Source: Lepus europaeus (Eukaryota > Chordata > Mammalia > Lagomorpha > Leporidae). From it: 64,000 bases of DNA. Positions 11,546 through 23,279 of this stretch are shown one piece after another. Position numbers and translations under genes: made by a program. The DNA is taken from positions 76,450,531-76,514,530 of the forward strand of contig NC_084844.1 in the NCBI RefSeq assembly GCF_033115175.1. Reading direction: 5' to 3'. The first letter of the stretch is position 1, and the number at the start of each line of letters is the position of its first letter. The notes beneath the pieces were generated by a model. The model had not been told where the DNA came from and did no database searches. It was given only the letters and a program-made list of their open reading frames with translations.

Positions 11546-11581
11546 AGTGCATAATCTCTAAGTATTAAATTGAAAAGGCTG

Positions 11582-11885
11582 AAGCTGGTGCCATGGCATA
11601 TTGGGTAAAGTCACCACCTGCAGTGCTGGCATCCCATATGGGTACTGGTGCATGTCCTAGCTGCTCCGCTTCTAATCTAGCTCCCTGCTAATGTGCCTTG
11701 GAAAGCAGAAGATGGCCCAAATACTTGGCTCCTGAATCCATGTGGGAGACCTGAAAGAAGCTCCTGGCTTTGGATCAGCCCAGCTCTAGCTTTTTGCAGG
11801 CACTTGGGAGTAAACCAGCAGATGGAATATCTCTTGATGTATGTCTCTCTGTAACTCCTTAAAAAATAAACCTTTAAAAAAATAA
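11582..11885 (+). repeat. CSINE
   Basis: Plus C-repeat from the head (ctggtgccatggcatattgg) to the A-rich tail (aaaaataaacctttaaaa). Confidence 0.85.
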
Positions 11886-12027
11886 GGTTTATTGACATGT
11901 GCTATGATCCAATCCAGTAAAAGTAAGAGAAGCAATAACTATCGCTACCTATATTTTTATCTAATTTAAGTATTGTGTAAACTAAAATATACAATACTAG
12001 GAGTATACTATCAGTAATTACACTACT

Positions 12028-12340
12028 GAGGTGGGGACTGCAGTACACAGGTTAATCCTCTACCTGCAGTGCTGGCATCCCATATGGGTGCCAGGTTCTA
12101 GTCCTGGTTGCTCCTATTCTGGTCCAGCTCTCTGCTGTGGCCTAGGAGGGCAGTGGAGGATGGCCCAAGTGCTTGGGCCCCTGCATCCACATGGGAGACC
12201 AGGAAGAAGCACCTGGCTTCTGGCTTTGGATCAGTGCAGCTCCAGCCATTGTGGCCATTTGGGGAGTGAACCAATGGAAGGAAGACCTTTCTCTTTCTCT
12301 AACTCTACCTGCCAAATTAATACATAAAATCTTTTAAAAA
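12028..12340 (+). repeat. CSINE
   Basis: Plus C-repeat with the typical internal segment gaggatggcccaagtgcttg. It ends in taaaatcttttaaaa. Confidence 0.9.
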
Positions 12341-12389
12341 AGTAATTACCAATACTCAGTGATTATAATTAAGAATTTTAATAACTATA

Positions 12390-12708
12390 TTGATTCTTTT
12401 TTTTTTTTTTGACAGGCAGAGGTAGACAGTGAGAGAGACAGAGAGAAAGATCTTCCTTCCATTGGTTCACCCCCAAATGGCTGCTATGGCCGGCGCTATG
12501 CCAATCCAAAGCCAGGAGCTGGGTGTTTCCTCCTGGTCTCCCATGCAGGTGCAGGGCCCAAGGACTTGGACCATCTTCTACTGCTTTCCCAGGCCGTAGC
12601 TGAGAGCTGGATTGGAAGTGGAGCAGCCAGGTCTTGAACCGGCACTCATATGGGATGCTGGCACTTCAGGCCAGGGTGTTAACTACAGTGCCACAGTGTG
12701 GGCCCCAG
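12390..12708 (-). repeat. CSINE
   Basis: Reverse C-repeat starting at a T run plus gacaggcagaggtagacag and ending at the head remnant cacagtgtgggcccc. Confidence 0.9.
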
Positions 12709-12844
12709 TCCTAGCAGTTCTATGTTGTTTAGCATTTCGTCTTCAGTGTCAACTGCTAATAATACAGTAGAGTTGTAGAAGACCTGACAGTCATGCAAAC
12801 CTTACCACAAGCTAGTACTGTGTAGAATAAATCCTGTAAATATA

Positions 12845-13065
12845 AAGACAATCTTATTTCACAGCGGAGGAAGAACCAGAGGGGTAAAATGACTTGCTAA
12901 TGTCACTTAGCTCTTTCAGTACAGAAACAAGGAAGGGTCTCAGCTTTATGCCACTTGCCTCAACTAGATGAGCCTGCAATTTTAATGACACTCAACTTGG
13001 GCTCCGGGAGTTTAAATGAATTTTCCAAGGTTACATGACAAAGAAGCACCAAAGCCAGAAGTAAA
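12845..13065 (-). repeat. MIR remnants
   Basis: Two neighbouring stretches resemble the antisense MIR core: a 'gaggaaactgaggc...acttgctaatgtcac' type segment and a second 'ccaaggttacatgaca' segment. Both are ancient and diverged. Confidence 0.55.
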
Positions 13066-13244
13066 AATTATTGCTCTCATCTTTCTCTTCCTTATCCACT
13101 ATGGAAGTCTGATTTACAGTTGTAAATTATTCTAATATCATTTACAACCAAGAAGCATTATTTTTTGCTAACTTTAACAATGAAACTATTTTTAGCCATT
13201 GAGGAATTTATTTTAATGAAAGATATAGACATCCTTTTTTGTTT

Positions 13245-13500
13245 TGTTTTTTAATTGGAGATGCAAAGAGACAAACAAGTAGTCAGAGAAGTGGTATTCA
13301 CCCTCTAGTTCACTGCTCAAATGTCCACAGTGACCAGGGCTGGCCCAGGAGCAGGGAACCCCATCATCTGAGCCATCACTTGCTAGCTCTCAGGGTTTGC
13401 ATTTCCAGGGAGTTGGAGTCAGGGGCTGGAACTGGGAATCAAACCCAGAAACTCCAATGTGGGATACAGGCATCTAAACCACAAGGCTACACCCTGGCTT
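13245..13500 (-). repeat. Old CSINE
   Basis: A diverged reverse C-repeat with a recognisable body (ccacagtgaccagggctggc) and head (aaggctacaccctggc). Confidence 0.7.
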
Positions 13501-13793
13501 CCAGACTTGTTTTTTCACCAGTCATCTGAAAATGAAAGTTAGTTCGGACCTGAAGTCTAAGGCTCTGGAGTCCTCAGGTGTGTATATCTATGCATGAGAG
13601 TTAGTTGGGTTGCCCAAGCAGAGTCTACAGTTTAGAGAGAACAGCAGAGTGAAATGTGTGTCAGAGGATGTCAGCACTGGAGAGTGGCTGTGCTCTAGTC
13701 AGAGGCTGAGGAGGACAAGTCCACAGAGAGCAGCAGTACCAAGGGAGTGTGCTAGAAGGTAGGGAGAAAAAAGGTTGAAAAACAAATATGTTA

Positions 13794-14115
13794 AAAAGAT
13801 TTGTTTATTTATTTGGAAGACAGAGTTATAAAGAAGGTGAGACAGGGAGGGAGAGGGAGAGATCTCCCATCTGCAGATTCACTCACCAAATGGTCACAAT
13901 GGCTGGGACTGGGTCAGATCAAAGCTCGGATCTGGAACTCCATCCAAGTCTCCCTCATGGTGGCAGGGACTCAAGAAATTGGGTTGTCTGCTGCTTCTCA
14001 GATGCACTGCAGAGAACTGGATGGGAAGTAGAACAGCTGAGCTGTAAATAAGTGCCCATATGGTGTGCCAACATCACTGGCAACAGATTATCCTAATGCA
14101 TCACAACACTGGCTC
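13794..14115 (-). repeat. CSINE
   Basis: Reverse C-repeat from aaaaagatttgtttatttat to gcatcacaacactggctcc. A short plus-oriented head fragment of the same family follows at about 14170-14235. Confidence 0.85.
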
Positions 14116-14239
14116 CAACAAATGAATTTAGGTAAAACAATTCAAAATGCCAGGGAAATAGCAAATAAAATGTCAGGGATGAGCACTGTGGTGCAGCAGG
14201 ATAAACCACTACTTAGGAGGCATACCTCATTCTTAAGTA

Positions 14240-14665
14240 TGATGATATTTTTTTAACCACTTTTGTACAAGAGAGTAACAGGATGAAAACTGTTCTCCAA
14301 GGAGTCTGATCTGATAACCTCACATAGGATAGACTGAGATGAGAAGAAATTGCAAGACAGATTACGAGTGCAGAAAAGAGGAAACTAAAACTGGAATGAA
14401 AGCATGAGGAAGGAAATACAATCCATGTTTTGCAAGAAATAAAATCAAATATATATACTGTTTATAGAAAAATAGAAATAAAAGCAAATATGAGAGAGTT
14501 TCAAAAGTTTGTGGAAAATGGAATTAAAAGATAATCTTATTTTATGCAACAAATTTTGAAATCTACGCATGTGAACGTTCTTCAAAAAGTTCATGGAAAA
14601 TGTCTATTATACAAAAATGGTACATGGATTTCAAAAAAAATTTTTAAAGAAAATCCATTTATTTT
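14240..14665. other. Spacer, no gene recognised
   Basis: AT-rich sequence with no coding, RNA or repeat family that I can name. Confidence 0.5.
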
Positions 14666-14667
14666 TA

Positions 14668-15225
14668 ATTTTTTATTTATTTAAGAGGTAGAGTTACAAA
14701 GAGTGAGAGAGAGACAGAGAGAAAGGTCTTCCTTCTGCTGTTTCACTCCCCAGATGGCCGCAACAGCTGGAGCTGTGCTGAACCAAAGCCAGGAGCCAGG
14801 TGCTTCTTCCCAGTTTCTCATGTGGGTGCTAGGGCCCAAGCACTTGGGCCATTTTCTATTGCTTTTCCAGGCCATAGCAGAGAACTGGAATGGAAGAGGG
14901 GCAGCTGGGACTAGAACTGTACCCATGTGGGATGCCAATGCCACAGGTGGAAAATTAACTTTGTTTATTTTTATGAAAGACAGTTATAGGGGGGTGGAAA
15001 GGGGAGATATAGATCTTTCATTTTCTGGTTCTCCCAAAATGACCACAAGAGCCAGGACTGGCCCAGGCTGAAGATGGGAACCAGAAGTCCATATGAGTCT
15101 CCCACAGGGGTGGTAGGAGCTCTTCTGCCAGGAGCATTAGTAGGAAGCAAAACATCCAGGACTGCAACTCGCACTCAAATAAGGGATGTTGGCCTCACAT
15201 GTGGCAGCTTACCCTGCTGTGTCAC
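14668..15225 (-). repeat. Two tandem reverse CSINEs
   Basis: One reverse C-repeat (about 14668-14950) is followed directly by a more diverged reverse copy (about 14955-15225). Confidence 0.85.
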
Positions 15226-15249
15226 AAAGATGGTCATTCAAAATAAATT

Positions 15250-15508
15250 CTTGAGGGTTAAGCCACCTTTTGCAGGGCCAGCATCCTATATGGGTAGCAG
15301 TTTGAGTCCTGGCTCCACTTTTGATCCAGCTCCCTGTTAATGTGCCTGGGAAAGCAGTGGAAGATGGTCCAAATGCTTGGGCCCCTATACCATGTGGGAA
15401 ACTCAGAAGAAGCTCCTGGCTTCAGCTTGGCCATTTGGGGACTGAATCAGCAAATGGAAATCTCTTTGTAACTGTGACTTTCAAATAAATAAATCTTTAA
15501 AAAACATT
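15250..15508 (+). repeat. CSINE
   Basis: Plus C-repeat, internally shortened, ending ctttcaaataaataaatctt. Confidence 0.85.
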
Positions 15509-15713
15509 CTTGTGCACTTAAAAGACCTCTTGCAATACAGGTGCACAGTTACTTATTCAGGAGAAATGCTAATTCAGGTGCAAGAAATGCTGGTATCAGG
15601 GATGCCATGGTAAAGTAGTAGTGTGGAGAGGCCACTTAAGGGAGTTTTATGTAGAACACAGGCAGCGGTGTTTTAGAGTTTAATAGATAGTGTTGGTTTA
15701 AAAATTACATATT

Positions 15714-16043
15714 GGGACTGGTACTGTGACATAGAGGGTAAGTAAGGCCAGCAGTGCCACCATCCCATGTAGGTAATGGTTTGAGACCCAGCTGCTCTGC
15801 TTCCAATCCAGCTCTCTGCTGAGGCCTAGGAAGGCAGTAGAGGATGGTCCAAGACCATGGGCCCCTGCACCCAAATGGGAGGCCTGGGAAAAGCTCTTGG
15901 CTCCTAGCTTTGGATCAGCCCAGCTCTGACCATTGTGACCATTTAGGAAGTGAGCTAGTGGATGGAAGACCTCTCTCTTTCTCTCTGCTTCTCTGTAACT
16001 CTGCCTTTCAAATAAAATAAATAAATCTTTAAAAAAAAAAAAC
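15714..16043 (+). repeat. CSINE
   Basis: Plus C-repeat of full length with the pyrimidine tract and an aaataaataaatcttt tail. Confidence 0.9.
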
Positions 16044-16049
16044 TTAAAA

Positions 16050-16945
16050 TAATTATGTATTAACTTCCAACTGGGAGATCAGTAATTAAGTCAAGGTAAA
16101 GTTAGTCATTTAAATAGCCATCTAGTCAGCCAGTAATGATGACCTCGTTTCATTTCTAAACACAAATTACTTTAAATGGCTTTAGAGATGTACTTATCAA
16201 AATAATGTGGGCAGGACTCCCTGGGGCAGCATGGAGGCTGTGGGAGAATGCAGAGCACCTGAACCAGTGAGCCCTGGGCAAAGTGTTGTGAAGCTGATAC
16301 AGACTCCCAGTCTCTAAATGACAGACACATGGTTCACAAATGGAACCAGAAGAAAACTGCCTGAGTAGTATAGTAATAGGAACAGGCACAGAACCCTGGT
16401 GTTCCTGGGAATGGTCCTTTTGGTCCTCTGCCATTACTTCCCCTTAGCAACAGGCAGAGCCTGCAGCCTTCTGCCACCTACCCTCTCCCCACAGAAAGGA
16501 AGAGTTGGAGGGGCCTATGGAAGTGGTGCATCTTGGGAGGCTGAATCTCTAGAAGAGAGGGCAGAGCAGGTACGGAGCTCACCTGGCAGTGCCTGGGGAC
16601 AGTTTGTCCATTACTGCATTTTAATGGGGACAGCAAAACCCTTCCCATAGCCCTTCCCATACACACTGCAGAGGCTTAATTGGTGAATCCTTCCACACAG
16701 CAGTGATTGGGCCAGGAGCTAAACACAGCAACTTCCTCTAGAACTGTGCTGGGGGAACAGTTCCCACTCAGATGGAGGGAATGGGGACAGGCTACACCCC
16801 CCCACCAAACACAGGTCAGGTCATAAGGCTCTCACCAGCTAGCAGCTCTCTGGTCTCACCTCCCTGGTCTTTCTAGCTGACAAGTTCTTCCCAACTTTGC
16901 TGCCTGGGAGGGACACACGCAGGTGTCACCTTCATGGAAAAACTA
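16050..16945. other. Spacer, no gene recognised
   Basis: Moderate GC sequence. The longest open frame, 16156-16434 on the minus strand, resembles no family I know and has no splice context. Confidence 0.5.
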
Positions 16946-16951
16946 GTTTTT

Positions 16952-17282
16952 TTTAAGATTTATTTATTTCTTTGAAAGAGTTACACAGAGAGAGAAGGAA
17001 AGGCAGGGAGAGGGAGAGGGAGAGAGGGAGAAGGAAAGGCCTTCCATCTGCTCTTTCACTCCCCAATTGGTCACAAGGGCTGGAGCTGTGCCAATCTGAA
17101 GCCAGGAGTCAGAAGCTTCCTCTGGGTCTTCCCACATGGGTCCAGGGGCCCAAGGACTTGGACCATCTTCTACTGCTTTCACAGGTCATAGCAGAAAGCT
17201 GGATTGCAAGTGGAACAGCCAGGACTAGAACTGGCACTGCGGGCAGCAAATTTATCCATGACTCCACAGTGCCAGCCCCAAC
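16952..17282 (-). repeat. CSINE
   Basis: Reverse C-repeat with a long GA tract (16980-17040) and a head ending in cacagtgccagcccc. Confidence 0.9.
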
Positions 17283-17751
17283 CTAGAAGTTCAAGTTGAC
17301 ATAGTGGACACCACACTGTGGTCCCCAAGTCTAACGTAACCATGGGCAATGCTAATAGATTGTGTCACAGGCTGAGGGAGGTGACAGGCATGCTCTGCTG
17401 CAGAGCTGTGACATAGGAGAAGGGGCTCCAGACCAGGAGAAAGGGGACCTTGGGGTTCCCCGCCCTTCCTCTCTCCTCAGTGACCACTCTCCAGACCACC
17501 TCTTCTCTGTGGCCACAGACAGCTCTGAAAGCAGTGTCTTGGGGCAGGGAGGGAGGGTTGCAGGAAAGATCTCTGAGTAGTTGGTCCAGAGGGAGCATTC
17601 CTCTTAAAACATTACAGTGCTGTCTGAACCCACTCCCCTGGCCTTGATGGTCATTTGTCTATTAATGTCCCACTTCAGATGATACCTCTGATGATACCTC
17701 CAAACTTTGCTGTTGGACAGGAGGTGATTGGTGAGAAAATCCTACCTAGAG

Positions 17752-18350
17752 TTTTAAAAGATTTATGTATTAAAGAGCACTTCCAATCACTGGCTCACTC
17801 CCCAAATGTCTGCAAAGCCAGGGCTGGGCCAGGCTGAAGCTAGGAACTCCGTCCTGTTCCCCGACATGGATGTCAGGAGTTCACACACTTAGGTTATCAC
17901 CATTGCTTCCCAGGTGCATTAGCAAGAAGCTCAACTGGAAGCAGAGGTGTGACCTGATTTTAGGTCCTCCAATATTGGCTGTGGGCATTCCAAGTGGCAG
18001 CTTACCCCACTGTACCATAACACCCTCTACTTTGATATTATTTATTTATTTACATATTTATATGTTTATTTATTTGAGACACAGAAAGAGACCTTCTATC
18101 TGCCATTTCACTCTCCAAAGGCCTGAAATATTTAGGGCTGGGCCACACTGAGGCTGGGATCAGAGAACTCAATTTGGTCTCCCCACATGGTTGGCAGGGA
18201 CCCAACTACATAAGCCATCACCTGTGCCTCCCAGGTTGCACATTAGCAGGAAGTTGGAATTGCAAGTGTGCCAAGACTTGTACCAGGCACTTTAATTTGG
18301 GATGAAAGTTTCTCAAGAGCCGTCTTAACCACTGGGCCAAGCACTCACCC
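17752..18350 (-). repeat. Two old reverse CSINEs
   Basis: Two diverged reverse C-repeats in a row, about 17752-18022 and 18040-18350. Each has a recognisable tail complement, body and degraded head. Confidence 0.75.
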
Positions 18351-18689
18351 CCCACCTCAGTTTTTAAAGAAAGACAAGGATTCCATTCTCTTTCTATTAC
18401 CCATAAATAAGAGTGTGGATAATCTCAATTGCTTGCTCCAAGCCTAATTCCTTTTGCCACAAAGAGAATCAACTTCAGATAATGGTAGTGCTGTGAGTCA
18501 CAGAGCAGAGGTGAAAAGAACCCACGTTCTCACTGACGTCACTCAGCCATTGAATTTATCAAGCCCAGGACCACTGTGTCTGGCTCTCCTCATTGTTCAA
18601 GCTGGTTGGAGATGGGCTCTTAGTGACCTGAACTAAAAACATCCCAGTGAAAACACCATGTACTCTCTACAAGATGTCTGGGAGAAGGA

Positions 18690-19060
18690 TTTTGAACTAA
18701 ACTATCCACGGTCACCTAGTAGGCCACTAAAGAGTTGGACTCACAATTTTGTCTTAGTACGAGGTGTCCTAACTGAGGACAAAGCCACCAGGATTTCTTC
18801 TGTTTGATTCATCTTCCATTTGAGGAAGGTACTGTAGTGCCTAAAAAGGAGTGCAGGAACCTCAGTTTTCCCACTCAGCTGTGTGGCCCTGAGAAAGGTG
18901 TTTAGATTCTATTGGCTCCACTTTCTCACCTGCCCATGGAGAGTATCACAGTGCTTGTTTAGAGGGTTATTGTCAGTATCAAAGAAATGAAATGACTCAC
19001 GTGTATTATAGTTTATTCCAGCTATGAGTGGCACACAAAGTAAATATTTAAAAGTGTAGC
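18690..19060. repeat. MIR remnants
   Basis: An antisense MIR-like piece (about 18690-18760) precedes a longer plus-strand MIR copy (about 18850-19060). The longer copy has the 'ctgtgtggccctgagaaagg' and terminal 'cacaaagtaaatattt' landmarks. Confidence 0.65.
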
Positions 19061-19061
19061 T

Positions 19062-19375
19062 TAGGGGCCAGCATTGTGGTATAGTGGGTTAAACCACAGC
19101 CTATGACTGGCATCCCATAGGGTGCCAGTTCTAGTCTTGGCTGCTCCACTTCTGCTGGAGCTCCCTGCTAATACACCTGGGAAAGCAGTGCGGAATCCAA
19201 GTACTCAGGTCCCTGCACCCAGGTGGGAGGCCTGGATGAAGCTGCTAGCTCACGGTTTCAGCCTAAGTCCTAGTGGCTGCAGCTATTTGAGGAGTGAACC
19301 AGCAGATGGAGGATACCTCTCTCTGACTTTTCTTTCTCTGTAACTCTGCCTTTTAAATAAATAATGTCTAAAAAA
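19062..19375 (+). repeat. CSINE
   Basis: Plus C-repeat from ggggccagcattgtggtata to an A-rich tail (taaataataatgtctaaaa type). Confidence 0.88.
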
Positions 19376-19379
19376 ATAA

Positions 19380-20335
19380 AACCACCTGTAGCTTAACACT
19401 TCTCTCACATTTAAGGATTCAAAGATATTCATTCCAGAGGGGCTCATTTGCCTTGTTGCCTTATCCATAACATCCCCTCATGGTACAAAATGGTTCCTGC
19501 AGCTCCAGTCATCCACCCTCCATCCCATCCAGAAGGACAATAGCAAATGAGAAGAGCATTTTTCTACTCTAAGAATATTTCCTTGGCATTGCACCTAGCA
19601 GATATGATTGACATTTCACAAAGAACAGTTCAGAGCTAACAGAATTTACACATCCAGAGTCTAGAACCCAAAAGATTTTACAGGACCCAAGATGTTAGCA
19701 GGAAACAAAAGGCCTGGGGAAAGTGTTCTGAATGTATTACACTTGGTAATGAAGCTTTCGTGTAGAAATAACAGCAAACCCGATTTAAGTGGCTGAAATG
19801 TTCACACCAAATAAAAAGGGAACTTCAAAAACTTTTCACATGACATTAAGCAGAAACACAGAAAACATTCAAAATCAAGATCATGCACTGTATGCCCTGA
19901 AACTCTTAAGCACTGCAAACATGAAGATGAACTGTACCTGTATCTTTATGGGGAATCAAGAAGGCAGGACTGCCTGTTGCTCAACCACCTACACCCACAC
20001 CTGAGCAGTTTCTGGACCTGTAGGGAAGATGTTTTAGAAAGGGAAATATGTGATCAATGCCATATTTCTGACACCCCCACCTTCCATAGGAGCACAGAAG
20101 CCATCATTTAGTTCCCCTAAAAGTACTTATCTTCCCCATATACAACTGATATCATTTTTTCCCTAGTCTTTTGTCTAAAAAAAGAGGCACCAGATTTCAA
20201 GATTTTGTTTTATAAGTCTATACCTAGAGCCCTCAGCGCCTTGGTTATTTTTGCTCAATACCATGCAATTTGAGCTTACAATTCTGGTGTTTGGGAAATG
20301 TTGCCAAATTAGCATCAACAACATATTTTCTTTTT
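19380..20335. other. Spacer, no gene recognised
   Basis: AT-rich. No open frame with recognisable homology, and no RNA gene seen. Confidence 0.5.
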
Positions 20336-20530
20336 TTTTTTAAGATTTATTTTACTTATTTGAAAGAGTTACAGAGAGAGAGATTCAGACAGAGAGGTCT
20401 TCCATCCGCTGGTTCACGCCCCAGATGACCGCAACAGCTGGAGCTATGCCGATCCGAAGCCAGGAATGAGGAGCTTCCTCCGTGTCTTCCACGTGGGTGC
20501 AGTGGATTGGAGCACCCATATGGGTGTTTG
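20336..20530 (-). repeat. Truncated CSINE
   Basis: Reverse C-repeat lacking its head. It joins unique sequence at about 20530. Confidence 0.8.
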
Positions 20531-20689
20531 GCCTTCCTTGATTATAAAGGTGATTCTTAGTGAAATGTTACATAATTTCTAAGAAGAATGAGAATTTACT
20601 ATAACTAGAGAACCTAATGGAAAGCAGTGTGCAGTACATTGCACGCGTTCCAGCCAACGTTTAGCTAACTGGTAAGACAGGCAAACAAG

Positions 20690-21420
20690 GCCTGAAGGCC
20701 GGAGCCGACCTCACTTCAACAAAAGGCCACAGCGCAGTCCACGCTCCCCGATCTCCCTCCGTCCTCTCCACACAACCTGGGGAGAGGCGGACTGCGCGCA
20801 CACAGAGGGAGAGGAGGCTCTGGAGCGAGCCGAGGCCGCTGGTGCAGGGACGGGGCCTGTCGCCCGTGTCCGGAGCCGGCCCAGCCCTCAGCGGTGGGGT
20901 CCGCGGATGGAAGAGCTCAGGTGGGGGAAGTCCAGGTCCCTCTGTAGCTGGTTCTGGCAGGATCCATCCGCCCACGGCCCCTTCTGGGAAACCTGGCCCC
21001 ACACACTCACCACTTCCTGCTCCCGAGGTCCGGGGCTTCCTCTTCTCAGAGAGGAGAAGGCCGAGCCACCGCAGGGACGCTCTTCCTGCTGTAGTCTGGA
21101 CGCGACTAGGACACAGGGATCTCGCGAGATGAGGAAGTTGTCCGCCACCCTCACCAGGGCCCCTGATTGGACAGCTGCAAAGCCAATGGGCGTGAGGTGT
21201 GTCACAAAAGCCGTAGCCAATCAGCACGCTCGCTGGCACAGTGGGCGTGGGGAGGTTGTTGCCAGGCGACGGGAGTGCAGGCCGGGTTTGGGGTCTGAGG
21301 CCGGTGGGGTCGCTGTGGCCTCCATGTTCCTCGGGGCTCTCGGGACCTCCAGAGTTCGCCGTGAGCTGCAGAAGCCGCTCCAGGTGAGTCCCCGCCAACT
21401 GCGGATCATCGACTTCTGGT
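20690..21420. promoter_or_regulatory. CpG-island promoter, probably bidirectional
   Basis: A sharply bounded GC- and CpG-rich block. It holds the palindrome TCTCGCGAGA (21120-21129), three CCAAT elements (inverted at 21166-21170, direct at 21183-21187 and 21217-21221) and an RFX-type X-box GTTGCCAGGCGAC (21258-21270). A plus-strand first-exon candidate ends at a consensus donor at 21384. On the minus strand, GTGAGT follows exon-like GC-rich sequence near 21015. The TCTCGCGAGA and CCAAT elements are typical of bidirectional housekeeping promoters, and X-boxes mark ciliary genes (established knowledge). A decayed homologue lies at 39.27-39.96 kb. Confidence 0.65.
21270..21383 (+). CDS. Candidate first coding exon of an unidentified gene
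   Basis: An ATG at 21324 opens exactly 20 codons (MFLGALGTSRVRRELQKPLQ) ending at a CAG|GTGAGT donor, phase 0. It lies just downstream of the X-box in the CpG island. I do not recognise the protein. No matching downstream exon is visible: antisense L1 begins about 500 bases later. The exon may be the start of a long gene running out of the window, the stub of a dead gene, or a non-coding first exon with a chance reading frame. The upstream frame is open but is unlikely to be translated. Confidence 0.35.
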
Positions 21421-21604
21421 CTTTGTTTCTTCACATCCGGAACGATTTCTCTTGTGGGAAGTTTCTGTGATGTTCCTTTGAACGTTGTTTAAAGATATTG
21501 CGTGGTTAATCCTCTTGGTCCATTTCTCTTGTAGATACGTGTTTTCTAGTCTGTCTTTCGTCTTTTTAATATTTCCTGTGTGTTTCTTGCTGTTAGCAAT
21601 GACA

Positions 21605-21905
21605 TTTAAAAAAAAAAAAAAAGATTGAAAGGCAGAGTTAGAGAGCGAGAGAGCGAGAGCGATAGAGAGCAGGAGAGCGAGAGAGAGAAGGCTTCCATCT
21701 GCTGCTTCACTCCCCAGTTGGCTGCAACGGCCAGAGCTGCACAGATATGAAACCAGGAGCCAGGAGCTGCTTCCCTGTCCCCCATGCGGGTGCAGGGGTC
21801 CAAGGGCTTGGGCATCTTCCACTGCTTTCCCAGGGCATAGCAGAGAGCTGGATCGGAAGCAGAGCAGCTGGGATTCGAACCGGCTCCCACATGGGATGCC
21901 CCGGT
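21605..21905 (-). repeat. CSINE
   Basis: Reverse C-repeat with a GAGAGC-rich tract (about 21640-21690) and a head ending near the cccacatgggatgcc context. Confidence 0.9.
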
Positions 21906-21909
21906 CATG

Positions 21910-23275
21910 ATATTTTACCCAGTCATCTCATTACCCTTAGCATATTTTCATGTGTCTATAGGCCATTTGTATTGATTGCATCCTTTGAAAAATTTCTGTT
22001 CATGGGCCGGCGCCATGGCTTAACAGGCTAATCCTCAGCCTGCAGTGCCGGCACACCGGGTTCTAGTCCCAGTTGAGGCACCGGATTCTATCCCAGTTGC
22101 CCCTCTTCCAGGCCAACTCTCTGCTATGGCCCGGGAAGGCAGTGGAGGATGGCCCAAGTGCTTGGGCCCTGTACCCGCATGGGAGACCAGGAGAAGCACC
22201 TGGCTCCTGGCTTCGGATCAGCACTATGCACCGGCCGCAGCGGCCATTGGAGGGTGAACCAACGGCAAAAAGGAAGATATTTCTCTCTGTCTCTCTCTCT
22301 CTCACTATCCACTCTACCTGTCAAAAAAAAAAATTCTGTTCATGTCCTTTGCCCATTTCTTAACTGCATTATTTTGTTGCAGTTGAGTCTCTTGAAATCT
22401 TTAATCATCACATATTAACCCTTTATCAGTTATATAGTTTGCAAATATTTTCTACCACTCTTCACTCTGCTGAGTGTTTCCTTTGCAGCAAAAAAGCTTC
22501 CTAGTTTGATGTAATCCCTTTGTCTATATCTGCTTTCATTGCCTGTGCTTCTGAGGTCTTTTCCAAGAAGTCTTTCCTATGCCAATGTCTTGCAGAGTTT
22601 TCCCAATGTTTTCCTCTAGTAATTTCTTTAATTAGGTCATAGATTTAGATTCATGATCAGTTGTGAATTGATTTTTGTATGGGGTGGAAGTACAGGTCTT
22701 GCTACATACGTCTGCATATCATATAGAGATCCAATTTTCCCAACACTCTTTGTTGAAGAGACTGTCCTTTCTCCAGGGATTGATTTTAGCTCGTTTGTCA
22801 AAGATGTTGATTGTACCTGCATGGATTAATTTCTTTGGTTTATATTTTGTTTCATTGGTATACATTGGTTCCAGTCCCAGGCTGTTTCATATGTAACTGC
22901 CCTGTAGTGTGTCTTGAAATCTGGTATTCTGATACCTCCAATTTTTTCTTGTTTAACATTACTTTAGCTATTTGGGGGGGGGGCCTCTTGTGTTCCTATA
23001 CAAATTTTAGCATTCTTTTTTCTAGATCTGAGAAGAATGTTCTTGGAGTTTTGATTGAGATCTCATTGAATCTATAAATCGTTTTGGGTAGTATGAACAT
23101 TTTGATATTGATTTTCCTGTGCACAAACATGAAATATTTTCCCACTTTTTTGCATTATTCTATTTCTTCCTTTAATGTTTTATAATTTTCATTGTGGAGA
23201 TCTTTCACATTCTTAATTAAATTTGTTCCAAGGTATTTAACTTTTTGGTAGGTATTGTGACTGGTATTGCACTTA
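21910..23275 (-). mobile_element. Old L1 ORF2 3' half, antisense, interrupted by a CSINE
   Basis: Plus-strand text follows the familiar antisense L1 order: 'ggccatttgta', 'tcctttgcccatttctta', 'accctttatcagttatat', 'gtttgatgtaatccctttgt', 'gaagagactgtcctttctcc', and then 'attgaatctata' with its neighbours. This is the C-terminal half of ORF2 on the minus strand, of an old mammalian L1. A CSINE is inserted at 22005-22333. Frames are broken throughout. Confidence 0.88.
22005..22333 (+). repeat. Young CSINE inside L1
   Basis: Plus C-repeat beginning ggccggcgccatggcttaac, flanked by ttctgttcatg at 21994-22004 and 22334-22344. Confidence 0.93.
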
Positions 23276-23279
23276 CAAG

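Noticed and set aside
20661..21434. A 257-codon minus-strand frame over the CpG island
   Set aside because: It crosses promoter elements and both donor sites, has no recognisable domain, and is explained by CpG-rich composition.
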